Positions 49,021 to 60,493 of a DNA stretch of 64,000 nt are shown piece by piece (the first letter of the stretch is position 1; every line of letters begins with the position of its first letter). The translations under genes and the position numbers were made by a program. Source of the stretch: Pyrocephalus nanus (Eukaryota; Chordata; Aves; Passeriformes; Tyrannidae); the NCBI GenBank assembly GCA_038380795.1, contig CM076280.1, positions 8,109,501 through 8,173,500 on the forward strand, given 5' to 3'. The notes under the pieces were generated by a model, which worked only from the letters and a program-made list of their open reading frames with translations, made no database searches and had not been told where the DNA came from.

Positions 49021-52000
49021 TGCAGCCCTCGTGCCCACGCCATGCCTTTGGATCCAGTGAGCAAAATTCTGAAGTAAGGGACAAAACTCCCAGCATCCAA
49101 GGACTTTACCTTGTCCAGATTCCACCCAGCCCGCAGAAGTGGTGGAAACACCATCACATTAGTGCTCCTGTGGGTAAGCAGAGTTTTTTATTTTCCCTGA
49201 GAGCTGCAGAGGCAGGATGTGGTCCAGGGATATCACATGTGGCTCTGAGTTTTGTACCCCCCGAGTACCAGCACGTCATGGGCACACAGCCCCTCTCCAA
49301 AACTGCCTTACCTGGTGCTACATCATTTCATTGGTATCCTCAGTGCAGTGGGTCAGTTCAACAGGGGTGGGACAGGGTATAATTTGCACGCTGAAGGGAG
49401 CTGGAAGGAGGTGTAAATTACTCAGGCAAAAGCTACCTAAGATTCACTTAAAATTCACTCTGAATTTGGCACCAGATATGTAGGAGATAATCAAGTTTTC
49501 CTTTTCGAGATCCTGTGTATTTAAAACCTGCTGTGTTTAATTTTTGCAGTCACAACAATGCTCATTCATAAATATTTCCTAATGTTTGATCCTATTAGTA
49601 TGTACAGCGCAGTGTTTGATTAATGGACTGGAACAATGCGATCAAATATATTTTGGGCTCCAGAATACCACTTTGTAATGCCTAATATTTGATGAGATAT
49701 TACAGATAGGCTTGTCTTCTGACTAGATGCGATTGCACTTGAATTCTGAGAAACCCAGATACAGATCTTGGATAAGATCTGAATTTCAAGCGAGTCCTAA
49801 TTACACAGCACTGCTGGACCAAAGCTCGAGGTCTGCACATTTCCAGCACTGGATTCCTTGCAGCTCAGATGCAAATGCTGTTTTTTAGCCCTCTCTCTCA
49901 GGAATCATAACATATTCATCAACTTGTAGTACCTAAGAGCCCTGTCCGACTGTATTTGGAAGACCTTAATTTGACTCCGGTAGGAGTTTAACAATATTAA
50001 TAACTAATATTAAAGTGGATTCCTAACGGGGACGCTGGGACAATACTCTTTGATCACTGCATTAATCTGGTGCAATTGTGTTTATATCAGCCTTGTTCAT
50101 CCCATGTGTGCTCAGTGCCATCTTGGCATGAATATGAAATATGCAAATCTGGGGGATACACGTTAATAGTGGGTCCATCTGCTTGGATCTTTTATTAAAG
50201 GGAAGTGTGAATGCAGTTGCCATGCAATACACTCTTACACACAAAGACCACGAGTTACGAAAACAAGAGAAAACACCTCATGCTTTGGCCTTACTGGCAT
50301 TTCACATCCGTCGCTTCTGCGGCCGATTTTCATTCTAATTTAGAAAATTTTCCCAAAAAAACCGAAATTTGAGTGAAAAAGCCCAACAGTCAGCAGTGAC
50401 TGTGCGTATACACGCACGCACATATCTTCCTCTCGAGTGACAGACAGGATATTACTTCTCCACTGCATATGAAATTATTACCAGCAGCACAAGAGAAAAA
50501 CCATGCAAATGCCAACCCCTTAAAGCCTGATCTGGATCTCACTGCTACTGCTTAAGTAAGCTGTAACCTGGAGGAAAACCAGTTGTTCAAGAAAAAAAGA
50601 AGGTAAGCCCGAGCTGGCTCGGGAGAGCCAAGTCCAAACCTGAGCTCAGCCTTGGCTATGGAGTCATAGCCCAGTGCCTCTATTGGATATGGATGAACTG
50701 CTGGGTGCTGCTATTTCACTTTCTCCATGACAAACAACTCTTTCAGCTCCATCCAAAAGGAAGTGGCTCCTATGGCTCATTGTTCTTGTGCAGTGCCGTG
50801 TCCTTAGCTTGTCTCTGCCGTGGATGTCTGCTGTTCCATGCTAATGGTTTGGGGGGAGAATGCTGTGATTTATTTAACAGTTGGCAGGTCAAGCCTCCCT
50901 GCCCTAGATATGCAAGTGCTGATTCGGATGTGGAGCGGAGAAGGTGCCCTGACGACATAAAGTCAAAGTATCCACCTTGATGAGCATTTTTAATCCAGGA
51001 GCCGCCTCTCATCCACCAGCCTGCAGACACGGAGAGCTCCTGTCACTGTAGTTAGTTCTGAGTCTCACACTCATCCCAGAAGGCTGGATTGAGCAATCAT
51101 TTTATTCAAGGGCACTAAAATCTGAAGTACAAAGAGGGCCCATGTTCTTCTCCTTGATTCACATATTTGAGTAGGCAGCAGAGTAAGCAAGAAGAGAGGG
51201 TTTTTTTCCATATCTTCAATATGCAAATAGACTTGTGAGCTCAACTCTCTATTCATTGCTTCCAACATACATGACACAGATGATACTGTTGCCATTGTCA
51301 CACTAAAACTGGGGGCTTGATGACAAGAAAGCCACTCAGTTTCCATCTGCATAAAGCTGAGATGATGGTTGGATAGGGAAAGTCACTGCACTGGAATATG
51401 TCAGCTCCACTGTCTACATCCACAATTTATTAGCTGTGTTTGGGATCTGAAAAGCCACTTAAAATGTAAGTTATTCCTGTGTGATCAGCTCTTGGTACTA
51501 CTTGGTGTGGCCTCATTTGTCACTACCCGGGGACTGGCACCTTTCTCCCTAGAACAGGCACAGGGACTGTGTCTGGATTGGAGCCAGGGAACAACTGAAG
51601 GGAGTGTTCAACCAGCACGTGACTCGAGAAAAATCGAATTGTTGAGATTTATTATATATGTATTTACTAATAGCACGGTAGCATAACTGGGTCAATTATT
51701 TGGTGGTGGGCACATGTGTGCCTGGGAGGGGAGCATGTGCACAGGTCTCCTGGTTCTGTGCTGCTGAACAAATCACCTGCTCAGAAGAGGATAAGTGTTT
51801 ATCCCAGTGCTAAGGGAAGAGGGAAAAGAGAACAAGTCAACCTTCCACAGCGAGCTGATAATGCATTTTCCACATCAAATTGTCAGCATTTATTCAATTA
51901 CTTCACTCATTACAAGTGTGTTCTTCAACCACTACCCCAAAAACCCTCCCTGCTGCTGTCAGCTCCATTAGAAGTGACACCTTCCTTCCTCAGGTTAAAA

Positions 52001-54094
52001 AGCATCTGTGGAAGGCGTCTACTCCCAGCACAGGGCTGGGGAAACACAGCCCTGCCCTGGGAAGGGAGCTCCCCTCCCATCCATGCCCTCTCTCATCAGG
52101 GCTGGGGGGTGAAACGGGGGCTTCCCATGGGAATCCATCCAGGGGTGACAGGAGTTGTTTTGAAAGCACAGACACATTCCAAAGCAGGGATTAGAGGAAT
52201 TCACAGGGCCCTGTCAAATATACAGGGGAGATCCCCAGAGCCAAAACTGTATATTCTCCAAACACTTCCATTTTAATAGTAAGTTAAAAGGAAAGTTCCC
52301 CTTCTGAGGGGTTGTTAATTATAGATCCCTCCTTTAAACAGTCCTCCTGTTTTTATCCATGCTTACACCCCCACAGCTGGTAAAGAGGAGGAAAGCTCTA
52401 CCTTCCCCAAAAATCAAATACATCCTAAATGCTTCCTTGAGCTGATTCACTTGGCTAAGCTCCGATTTGATATATGAAACAAAAGACAAGGCAACAGAAA
52501 GCAACATATTTTCCCTGTGTCAAGGTGAAGCACTTCCCATCACCCAGCCCATCTCTGCTGGGGTTAATGTGCATCAATAATATTTAAATGATCAAAGTTT
52601 CTCAGCAGAGACAGTGATGGGGTTTTTTTTTTTTCTGACTTGTCATGCTTGTTTTCCTTAAAGAGGCAATGACCTGCTGTAGTCAAGGCTTGCAGTTTGG
52701 CACGCAGGAGCGTTTTGAGAGGCGTTATCTCCCGAACAGAACAGCAGCCTCATGTTTCCCTGCACAACAACCTTTCTTAGCCTAAAATGCTTTGCATCCC
52801 ATTTCCTTGATCTGGCTAAGTGCTTGCATGCTGAAAATCCCACCCTCCCTCCAGCTGTCCTTCTGGCAGGGAAGAGACAGCATCTTCTCTCTGGAGAGTA
52901 CAGTCACTGCTCCTTTGGTTATCTAATCAGGGAGGGCAACATTCACTCGGGGCCCTGCGAAAGCGGCTGAGCTGCAGAAAATGCATCCGAGGTCTTGTGC
53001 AGGAGGAGGGAGCTGGGGAAGCCTCCCCTCCCAGAGCAGATGCTCTCTGCCATTTCCCCAGTAGCTTTCACAAAGGAAGAAAAATGTGGAGTACTCCACA
53101 GGGACTGAAGCATTCGGCTCTGCCCTCTCCTGCTCACCAGGTCTGTGTGTGCAGGGCAGGGGCAGCGCCTGCGAGTCTGGCCCCGAGGCCAGAGCAGAGT
53201 GCGCAGGGAGGGCAAGAAAATAAATGTCCCCCACCCACCCTCCCGGCCTGTGTGTGCCAGAGCTGGCTGTGGCTCAGCTTCTCAAGGCTTTGTGTGGGTT
53301 TTCCAGCATTTCTCCTAACTACAAAATATTTTGCCTGTCTGCCTTTTTAAAACTCCGTGATTTTGTCTTTGCACCGAGCACAAGGAACCGGGAAGCACAA
53401 ACCTTCCCATCCTGGTCAAGCTGGGAGATGTTTTAACGTTCAGCTTGCTAAGAACAAAAGGGCAGTACAAGGGTGAGGAGATGAGACAAATCCCCCCTGA
53501 TAAGCACAAGTTTCAAGCAGCCTTCGCCTCCATCATCCGCAGCATCTCAAACAAAACCACCTATAAGTAATTTCCTCCCTTTTTCTGGCAAACTTCTCCC
53601 CGGAGGTCCTGGTGGGCTGGAGAGAGTCACTGCTGGAGCAAGGGGTTGGACTGAGCTGTGCTTGTCAAATATCACCCCAGACCCTCCCTCACAAGGGGGT
53701 CTCTCTCCTGCTCCTGGGCTCGGAGCACAATTCCAAGTGTGTGTTTCCACTCAATAAAATGCTTACTCACTGGCAGGAGGCACTTTGACATCCTTGGCCG
53801 CACATTGCTAGATAAGGACCATAAAAAGAATGTATTACTATCATAGGTGATACAGCAACATGTATCCCCAAGTGAAAGGTCCTTTATAAGCCTGGTTATT
53901 ATTCTGGCAGTAATCTTGGATCACCCTCCACGGGCTCAACTCAGCTCAGGCGTCAGCGAGCGCATCGCCACCGTGAACAGGGACTGCGAGGTGCAACGCT
54001 TTCCTTCTGTTGTCTCAGTTTATCCCCTATTACCCCAAGTCGGGAAAACCCTCTTTCTTCCACGCATGTCAAAAGCCCCGTTTGCCATTTAGAT

Positions 54095-54190
54095 TTAGGG
54101 AGCCAAATACAGCCCCGGTATAAACAGGTGCGAGCCCGCATATGTCAATAGAATTACACCTGCTTATAATGGGTTTACATTTGGCCCTTG
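54095..54190. mobile_element. Ancient palindromic (MITE-like) DNA-transposon relic
   Basis: The segment begins GGGAGCCAAATACAGCCC and ends GGGTTTACATTTGGCCC, imperfect inverted ends of one another (GGGCCAAAT in both directions). The interior CAATAGAATTACACCTGC resembles the palindromic GGGCCAAATTC...TTTACACC elements common in turtles and other amniotes. It has no coding capacity. I recall the family only by sequence type and cannot name it securely. Confidence 0.5.
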
Positions 54191-54230
54191 AGCCCTGGGG
54201 ATCCCTCTGGGAGCAGAGGCTGTATTAAAT

Positions 54231-54305
54231 ATTAAGGGCCTTATTCTCCACCCCCTGCCTACGCTGGAGTAATTAAATCTCGGTGCAGACCCATTGATTT
54301 TCAAC
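54231..54305. mobile_element. Possible second old transposon relic (half element)
   Basis: AAGGGCCTTATTCTCCACCC followed by a degraded GGAGTAATTAAATCTC and CCCATTGATTTT resembles one arm of GGGCCTGATTCTCC-type ancient amniote repeats. It follows the palindromic relic within 50 bp, and no matching opposite arm is obvious. Confidence 0.35.
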
Positions 54306-56319
54306 CGCGTGCTCTCCCCGTGCGAGGAGGGAGCGCTCGGCGCGAGGGAGGGGGCAGAGCTGTCCCCTCGAGGAAAATCACATCCCTTCTGCTGCTCGTG
54401 GAAATTTCATCCAGAAGAGAACTACACCCAGCATTAAATATTTGCAAACTGTGCCCGGGTAAAAGAATGCAAAATGGTCCAAAATTAAACATTTGCTGCA
54501 ACTCTCCCCCATTCCCTCCTGCCTGTGGCAGCAGCACCGCCGGCAGCTGCTTCCTTTGGGCTCCCGTGCCTGTGCCTGCCACAGACGATCTCTTTCCTTC
54601 CCACCATCAGGACCCTCGGAGCCAGACCTGTCTGTTTAAGCCAGGAGCTGGGTGATTTCCCATCCTCCAAGCCTGCTCCCGGATCTCCTGCATCGCTGTG
54701 TAACCTTGGACAAGCCCCACAGCTGCCGCCAGCCTCCCCAGGGTGTCACGCTCATTAGTTAATTCTGGTGCTTTGCCTGGAGCTAGCGCCTTTTACCTGT
54801 GTCTGTACAAGTATTATTGCCAGCTTCTGATCTTTTGAGCTCTCAGGGCTGAGAAAAAACGACTTTGGTTTTTCCTTAAATGCCACGGAGTTTAGAAGTG
54901 TGACGACTCACACTGTGCTGTTATTCTTTCCAATTGAAACCTAATGATGCGTGCATATCACTTAACTCTGATGTCAATAATCAGCACACCACTTGGTCTT
55001 TGCCGTGGCTATTAGAGGGAATGAAAATGAAATACCAACTCCTTTTTATCCTGTTACGGCACCATAATAACTAATAAAGAAGTAATAAGTGAGACGTGGG
55101 GAATTTCCAGGGGAGTCATTACCAGCGAGCAGACCTAAAGGCACAAAGTGAAATCCAGGAATATTAGCCAGCCCTGGGATTCCCAGCCAGTGCTTCTCAC
55201 TTAAGTTATACTGCTGCTGTAAAGTAAGTGTTTACAGAAGAAGTTAGCATGTGGAAAGTATCTGACTGTGTCCTCACCAGAGGACTGGAAACTGAGCCAG
55301 AATCAAAGACATCCTTGCAGGCAAAGACCACCCTGTGCATCAGCGTAGCGTTTAGGCTGGGCCACAGTCAAGACACAATGCCAGCATTTCATAAATCTCA
55401 CTTATGCTCCAGAATATGGGAAACGTTTCCCAGAAGAGCTCTAAATCACCTCTGTCTTGTCACAGGATGGATTGTGCGTTTTCCAGGGACTCAGATGGGA
55501 GAAGCCACACGGAGACCTCAGAGCAGTGGGCCAAAGGAAATCATGTAACAAAACACTGAGTCAATGAGGTTCAAACCACATACAAGCTGGACAATGCATT
55601 TTCTGGCTTAGGAATTATCGAATTCTTGGTTAGGAGGGAGCAGTTATTTTTTTTTTTGAGGTCGTGTACATAGGAGGCAGTGGGGATTCTTTGGTTTTCC
55701 TCCCTGTAAATGAACTGTCATTTATCCATGGGCAAGACAAAAACCTGTAGCTGCTTTGGCATCCTGTCTCCAGCAGCTGCCCTGTGCAGGGAAAACTCAG
55801 ACCTTTACCTGCCACAGCTTTATCCACCTTGTCCACAGCTGGAGCCTCCTCTGCCCCTCAGCACGGACTCAAAAGAGTTGATCTGAGCAACCCCTATTGC
55901 TTCTCCAGCCCCATGCTGGAAGATGCTGTCAGACTTTACAGCCCTGCATGCTAATTCCCCCACCTTACCAAAGAAAAACCCGGTTTGGTTAAATCCCAAA
56001 GCACATTCCCACCATTATCAAGCATTTCCCAGCCATCTGATTTCCCCATCCCCGAGTTCCTGCTTTGTTTATCCTATTAATTCCAACCACCCCCTCTTCC
56101 CCCAACACACACGCACGCAGCCTCATTTACAGCATCTTCGCCAGCAGAAGCCTCCCCAAAATATTCAGGGCACACCAAGCGAGGACTTACACGTGTGGGG
56201 AAACCCTCGTGACTGGAGATTTTTTTTTTTTTTCCCCTCGAGCAAACATGATCTCATGATTTTAATTTTTTATTTTATTTTTTTTTTTAAAGCTCTTAAA
56301 GGAAAAAAATAACAGAGAA

Positions 56320-57430
56320 GCCCCGAGGAGCGGCATTCCCTGCTGCCGTTATCCAACCGGGGGCAGAGGGACGGCGCGGATGCTGCACCGGGAGCCGCGG
56401 GGCCGCCGGAGCCGAAGGCTCCCGCTCGCATCCTCCTCTTCCTCGGGTGGTTTTCCCTCCCTCCTCCTCCTCCCCCCCGCCCTGCATTTCCTCCTGCACC
56501 TTTAAGAAGCCCATTGCCGCCGGTGGGATGGTGTGTGCTAAAGCTGCACAGAGGAAGTTACGCAGCCGGGATCAGGCACGGAGATAAAAGCTCCGATTGT
56601 GATTGAAAGTGAGAGCAAAAGGGATTTCAGCCTCGGCATTAACTTGCGAGGGGAGCCGGGATTGCACAAAGCTCCCCCGGCCATCTGCCCTTGGGGGCCG
56701 GCGGCGCAGCGCCTGCCCGCCGCGCTGGGCTGGGTTTAGCTGGGCTGGGCTGGGGGGTGTGTTTGGGGTTCCCCCCGGCCCCGAAGTTGCTCCGTCGGGA
56801 GCCCCGCACCGCAGAGCTCCCTCCCGGTAAGGACCCGCAGCGCCGAGCACCGGGGATGGGGGGAAAAAGGGGAGAAAGGGAGGCGGAGGGGGGGGGTGGG
56901 CAGCCCTGGCATCTGCCCCATCCCCGAACCCCGCGTGTCCCCCGCACCTCCCAAGTTGTTCCCAGGCTTTCCTGGGGTGTCCCGCTCCGTGTCACCCTCC
57001 CCGCAACATCCCCATCTCCCCGCCGCGGGATGGGCTTTATTTTCCCACTTCGGAGTTCGGGAAGCCCGGGGGGGGCTCCCCTCGCCCCGCCGATTCCCAC
57101 TCCCAGCCCTTGCATCCCCCCAAAGTCCTTCGGTGTAAAAGAAACCGGGGAGGATGGGGCGGGAGCGGGGGGAGCGGCATCGGGTTTTGCCGGGAACCGC
57201 GAATCCATCAGGGAGAGCGGCGGGATGCGAGTGGGATTTACAGGTTTTTCTGCCGGGAGCTTTGAGCCGCGCAGCATTATCGCGGGGTTCAGGGTCCCGG
57301 CACCCCGTGGGGGCTCCCCAACTTCGCTGTTAAGGGCGCGGGGAAGGGATGATCAGCGTGGGAAAGAGGAGAAGAGCTCCCGCTCCCTGAGCGCGGGGGG
57401 AGAGCGGAGGGTGCGTGGGGAAAGCAACAC
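56320..57430 (+). promoter_or_regulatory. NTNG2: NTNG2 CpG island and promoter region
   Basis: This is a GC- and CpG-rich island of about 1.1 kb, 3-4 kb upstream of the first coding exon of NTNG2. It contains long G and C runs and a strong splice donor at 56827. Both features fit a promoter with a non-coding first exon, which is the known structure of netrin-G genes. The start site cannot be fixed; the region from about 56500 to 56600 is the likeliest place. Large open frames across the island on both strands are explained by the lack of AT-rich stop codons. Confidence 0.75.
56520..56826 (+). other. NTNG2: Probable NTNG2 non-coding exon 1 (5' end approximate)
   Basis: Within the CpG island the sequence CTCCCTCCCG is followed by GTAAGGACC, a near-consensus donor with GT at 56827-56828. 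It lies on the NTNG2 strand, upstream of the coding exon, and the coding exon has a good acceptor of its own. I infer a 5' UTR exon ending at 56826. Its start is a guess, and other first exons may exist. Confidence 0.5.
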
Positions 57431-60155
57431 TTCTGAGAGAAAATTAAAAACTCCTCCATTGAGTTTACTTTCTGCTCTTAATTCCAGAGCAGCTCAGTTG
57501 TTGCTCAGCGTTGTCCCTTTATTTCAATAGGGTGTTAATCCAATAATAAGAAAAAAACCGGAGCCAGCTAAGTCAAGACACAATCTAATTTTGTGTTTTT
57601 AATACTCCGGCTATCAGTCCCCAGCGAGTGCTGAGTACTCTTCAAAGAGAACAAAGAGCATTGATTCTATTTGTTCCCATGAACTGCAGTTTCTTAATAA
57701 TATCAGGTGAAGATTTATTTTCTAAGAATCAAACCAAATCAAGCAGGGTGAAACCTTTAATTCAGGGAGCCTCTCTGCCCCGTTTGCAGTATGTTGGCTC
57801 ATTTCAGAGCAACACTCCAACTATTTCTGCAAAGGGACTGGACTGGCAAAGTGTTGCACCTCAGACTTCTCCCCAGACCCGCTCGCCTGGCTGATGGACT
57901 GAGAATAACTACATTTTTCCCCAGCAAATTTTTATTTCCCCGGGAATCTGTGACATTTAGCCAGCATAACAAGACACTAATAGATATTATAGATCCTTTC
58001 TACCTGGGTTTTTCCCTGACAGCCATTCAAGTGCAAAACATAATTGTCGAGGCTATGAAAATAGATCCATAAACTTAACAGCACTGGAGTCCTCATTAAA
58101 ACTACCCTGCTTGTTTTCTGCACAATGCCAGAGTCTCACACTCTCCGCTGTTATCAGGCACTTGGCAGTGACCAGTTTGATGTAATAATTAGGAACTGAC
58201 TTGTTATAACTGAAAAGACAGCTCTGATGTAAGTAGGACTTATAAACACTGTGTCACACCGGCTTATTATTTTTACTACATTTACTCATAATGTAAAAAT
58301 AGCAGCCAGTCTATTCTTTTTCTGGGAGTTTATTCAGGTCCAACGCAGCTATAATAGGCTGTTCGTTGAGAGCTGGCAATGAAGCATGAGAGACAGCTTC
58401 TCTTTATCTGAACTCATTCATCTCAATCAGCAATCCCTCAACCAAAAAGGGGGGAAAGGGAGATGGCAGCACGGCGGTGTGAAGCCCCCGAGCATGGATC
58501 AATGCATCTGTTAACCTGGAGTTTCGGAGCTTTAGCAGCTGAGCTTGATGAGGAGGCAAATGCTCAACGTGCTGTTGAAGCAGACAGACATCCCTAAATT
58601 GTGGAAGAAAAGTTGGGGAAACAAACAGAAAGGAAATTATCCCGAGCTAAATTTCTGTTCTGGATAGGTGCCTCCTGCCTTTTCAGATGAGATCTTCCTC
58701 CTGAATCTAATGCTGAGAGGGAGTTTGATGTTTGTTTTTTTTTCTCCTTCAGGTCTTTGTCATTTTGTTTTGTAATTGCTTACAATTTTTATAGCTCTAC
58801 TGGAAAGACAACAAAATTGCAGAAATGTTGCTCTAACCTGAAATGAATACTGGGAAGGTCATTGCTCTTTGTATTAGGTGAACCTAAATGTTATTAGGAC
58901 TTTAAATTGTTTTTTATTAAATGTTATTGTTCAGATAAATCATATGTGGGGATGCTGGACAATGTATCTGTCTCCCCAGCTGTCTTATTTATTTGCTTAT
59001 CTTTTTTAAGACTATCATTTTGTCTGTCTATCCCTGCTCTGTGTCTGCATATTCTCCATCTTCTAATGACCTATAGCTCCTTCTTGATATTATTTGAAGA
59101 CCCATTAGAGCTCCTGTTGACCAGCTGCTGTTACAAGGCAGATACTTCAAATGGGGCAGCGCTCCTTCCTTTCTCCCAGACAGCAGAAAAGCCATAAGCA
59201 TCTTACTATGGATTGGTTTTTATTAAAGTTGTATATCTCTCTGGCACAACAACCTGTCTGGTGGCTTGGGAAGCCCAGCTGAGGACTCTGCCTCCTTGGG
59301 GACCCCTGTTCTTACAAGTCTTGTTGCTCTGACTGTCCCCCCTTGCTCCCACCCAATTTGTCATTCAATTTCTTGCAGGTGCCACCTGCTGATGAGCTGT
59401 CCCTTTGCCCTGACCATGAAAGGGAGAGGAGACCTCAGGTAGCCCCATGGATTGCAGCTGAAGGCTTTGGGAACTTGGTGCTCCGTTGCCAAAAGGCAGA
59501 GTTGGACAAATCCTCGCCTGCGAGTGCCTCACCACCACCACAGGACACAGCAGGAGCAGCAGAGACCAGCACTGCTCCTGTCAGCCCAGTGACCACCCAG
59601 CATCCTTCTGGGACCACCACGGCTCTTGACACCTGACCTGTTCGTGTTACTGCAACCATCCTTTGGGAGAAAGGAATTTCAGCTCCAAAGGGTCCCTCCT
59701 GGCAGAGTGGTACTGATGACCACATGCTCTGTTTATTTTATGTGTTAATGTTCAAACTCCCCAGTAATTAAGGCAGACACAGTTTAAGGCACTTTCTGCA
59801 GCGACGCATTTGCAGCAGACAAGAAGGTTGAGGAAAACCTGATCCAGCACCATCTCACGGCCTCTCCAATTTACTCCTATCAAATTTCATCAGCGACTCA
59901 GAACTTGATCTTTCTATTGATTGACTGGAGTCACCTCTAGATATTTTCATGCTGATTTGGAAGACCTTTCGTGCAATAAAAGGGGGGAAAAATGAGGTTA
60001 AGGAAGACTTTTGACCACTGATCAGCAACTCTGGCCAAAACTTTCCCAATCAAGTGAATTGCAAAGTTGGCTTCCGTGCCGAGAGGAACTTTCCACATCC
60101 AGACACAGCGGGCAGAGTTGGGATCATCCCTGTTATCTCCTGGGTCTCCTTCCAG
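56827..60155 (+). other. NTNG2: Probable NTNG2 intron 1
   Basis: This is the interval between the proposed exon 1 donor and the acceptor CTGGGTCTCCTTCCAG ending at 60155. It starts in the CpG island and becomes AT-rich after about 57430. It includes a repeat-free AT-rich stretch at about 57.9-58.5 kb. A 60-bp segment at 59379-59438 also has an acceptor (TTTCTTGCAG) and a weak donor (CAG|GTAGCC) and might be an alternative untranslated exon. Confidence 0.5.
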
Positions 60156-60280
60156 TGGATCATTTTTAGATGAGGAGTTTCCATGCTGATCCCGAGAGCA
60201 ACCCCTAGCCCAGTAGCCGCCTTCCTCGGGACTGCCGGCACTGCCCTCGCCCAGGGACCCCGCGCTCGGCCGCAGCTGCC
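60156..60280 (+). other. NTNG2: NTNG2 5' UTR part of the first coding exon
   Basis: The best acceptor upstream of the NTNG2 ATG is TCTCCTGGGTCTCCTTCCAG, ending at 60155, which would leave 125 nt of 5' UTR in this exon. The segment contains two upstream ATGs. One opens a 12-codon uORF (60170-60208). The other opens an out-of-frame 58-codon uORF (60183-60359) that overlaps the main start. The boundary is inferred from the splice signal only. Confidence 0.55.
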
Positions 60281-60359
60281 ATGCTCCGCCTGGTTGCTCT
60301 CCTCTTGCACTGCGTCCCCTTGGCCATGGGACAGTATGACATTTGCAAGTCCTGGGTGA
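60183..60359 (+). other. Overlapping upstream ORF in NTNG2 (58 codons)
   Basis: An ATG at 60183 opens a frame shifted relative to NTNG2. It passes the main ATG at 60281 and stops at TGA 60357-60359. If the exon starts at 60156 as proposed, this uORF is in the mature mRNA and could lower initiation at the main start. Its own context is weak (T at -3), so leaky scanning is likely. No peptide function is implied. Confidence 0.45.
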
Positions 60360-60493
60360 CCACGGACGATGGCCCCTCATGGGAGTTTTACGCTTGCCAG
60401 CCCAAGGCCATGCGGATGAAGGATTATGTGACGGTCCGGGTGGATCCGGCAGGAATCACTTGCGGGGACCCGCCCGAGAGGTTCTGCACCCAT
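60281..60493 (+). CDS. NTNG2: NTNG2 first coding exon (netrin-G2 N-terminus)
   Basis: This encodes the first 71 residues of netrin-G2, a GPI-anchored relative of netrins on neuronal (mainly axonal) surfaces. It binds the postsynaptic partner NGL-2/LRRC4 and helps organise specific synapses. The peptide starts [17 protein letters not shown], a typical hydrophobic signal peptide probably cleaved after Gly17. [20 protein letters not shown] follows, opening the laminin N-terminal (domain VI) fold, then YACQPK and [11 protein letters not shown], with the family's conserved cysteines. These match netrin-G2 better than netrin-G1, which I recall as having YDLCKTQ and a different leader. The start codon has G at -3. 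The exon ends CAT|GTAAGT in phase 0. The remaining laminin domain, the EGF-like repeats and the GPI signal lie right of the window. The frame is intact. Confidence 0.95.

Larger units (their letters stand above)
49021..56319. other. Intergenic DNA upstream of NTNG2 (no gene seen)
   Basis: This 7.3-kb stretch precedes the NTNG2 CpG island. Between about 49.5 and 50.2 kb the sequence is AT-rich, repeat-free and full of TAAT-type motifs, which resembles developmental enhancers, but this is only an impression. Near 54.1-54.3 kb lie ancient palindromic transposon relics, with a small CpG-rich patch just after (about 54300-54370). No coding exon was recognised. Confidence 0.55.

Noticed and set aside
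56639..57277. 212-codon minus-strand ORF in the same CpG island
   Set aside because: Same explanation: GC-rich sequence lacks stops in several frames; there is no family similarity.
56691..57530. 279-codon plus-strand ORF in the NTNG2 CpG island
   Set aside because: Gly/Pro/Arg-rich translation of CpG-island DNA. It runs through the proposed exon 1 donor, and a long overlapping minus-strand ORF exists too.
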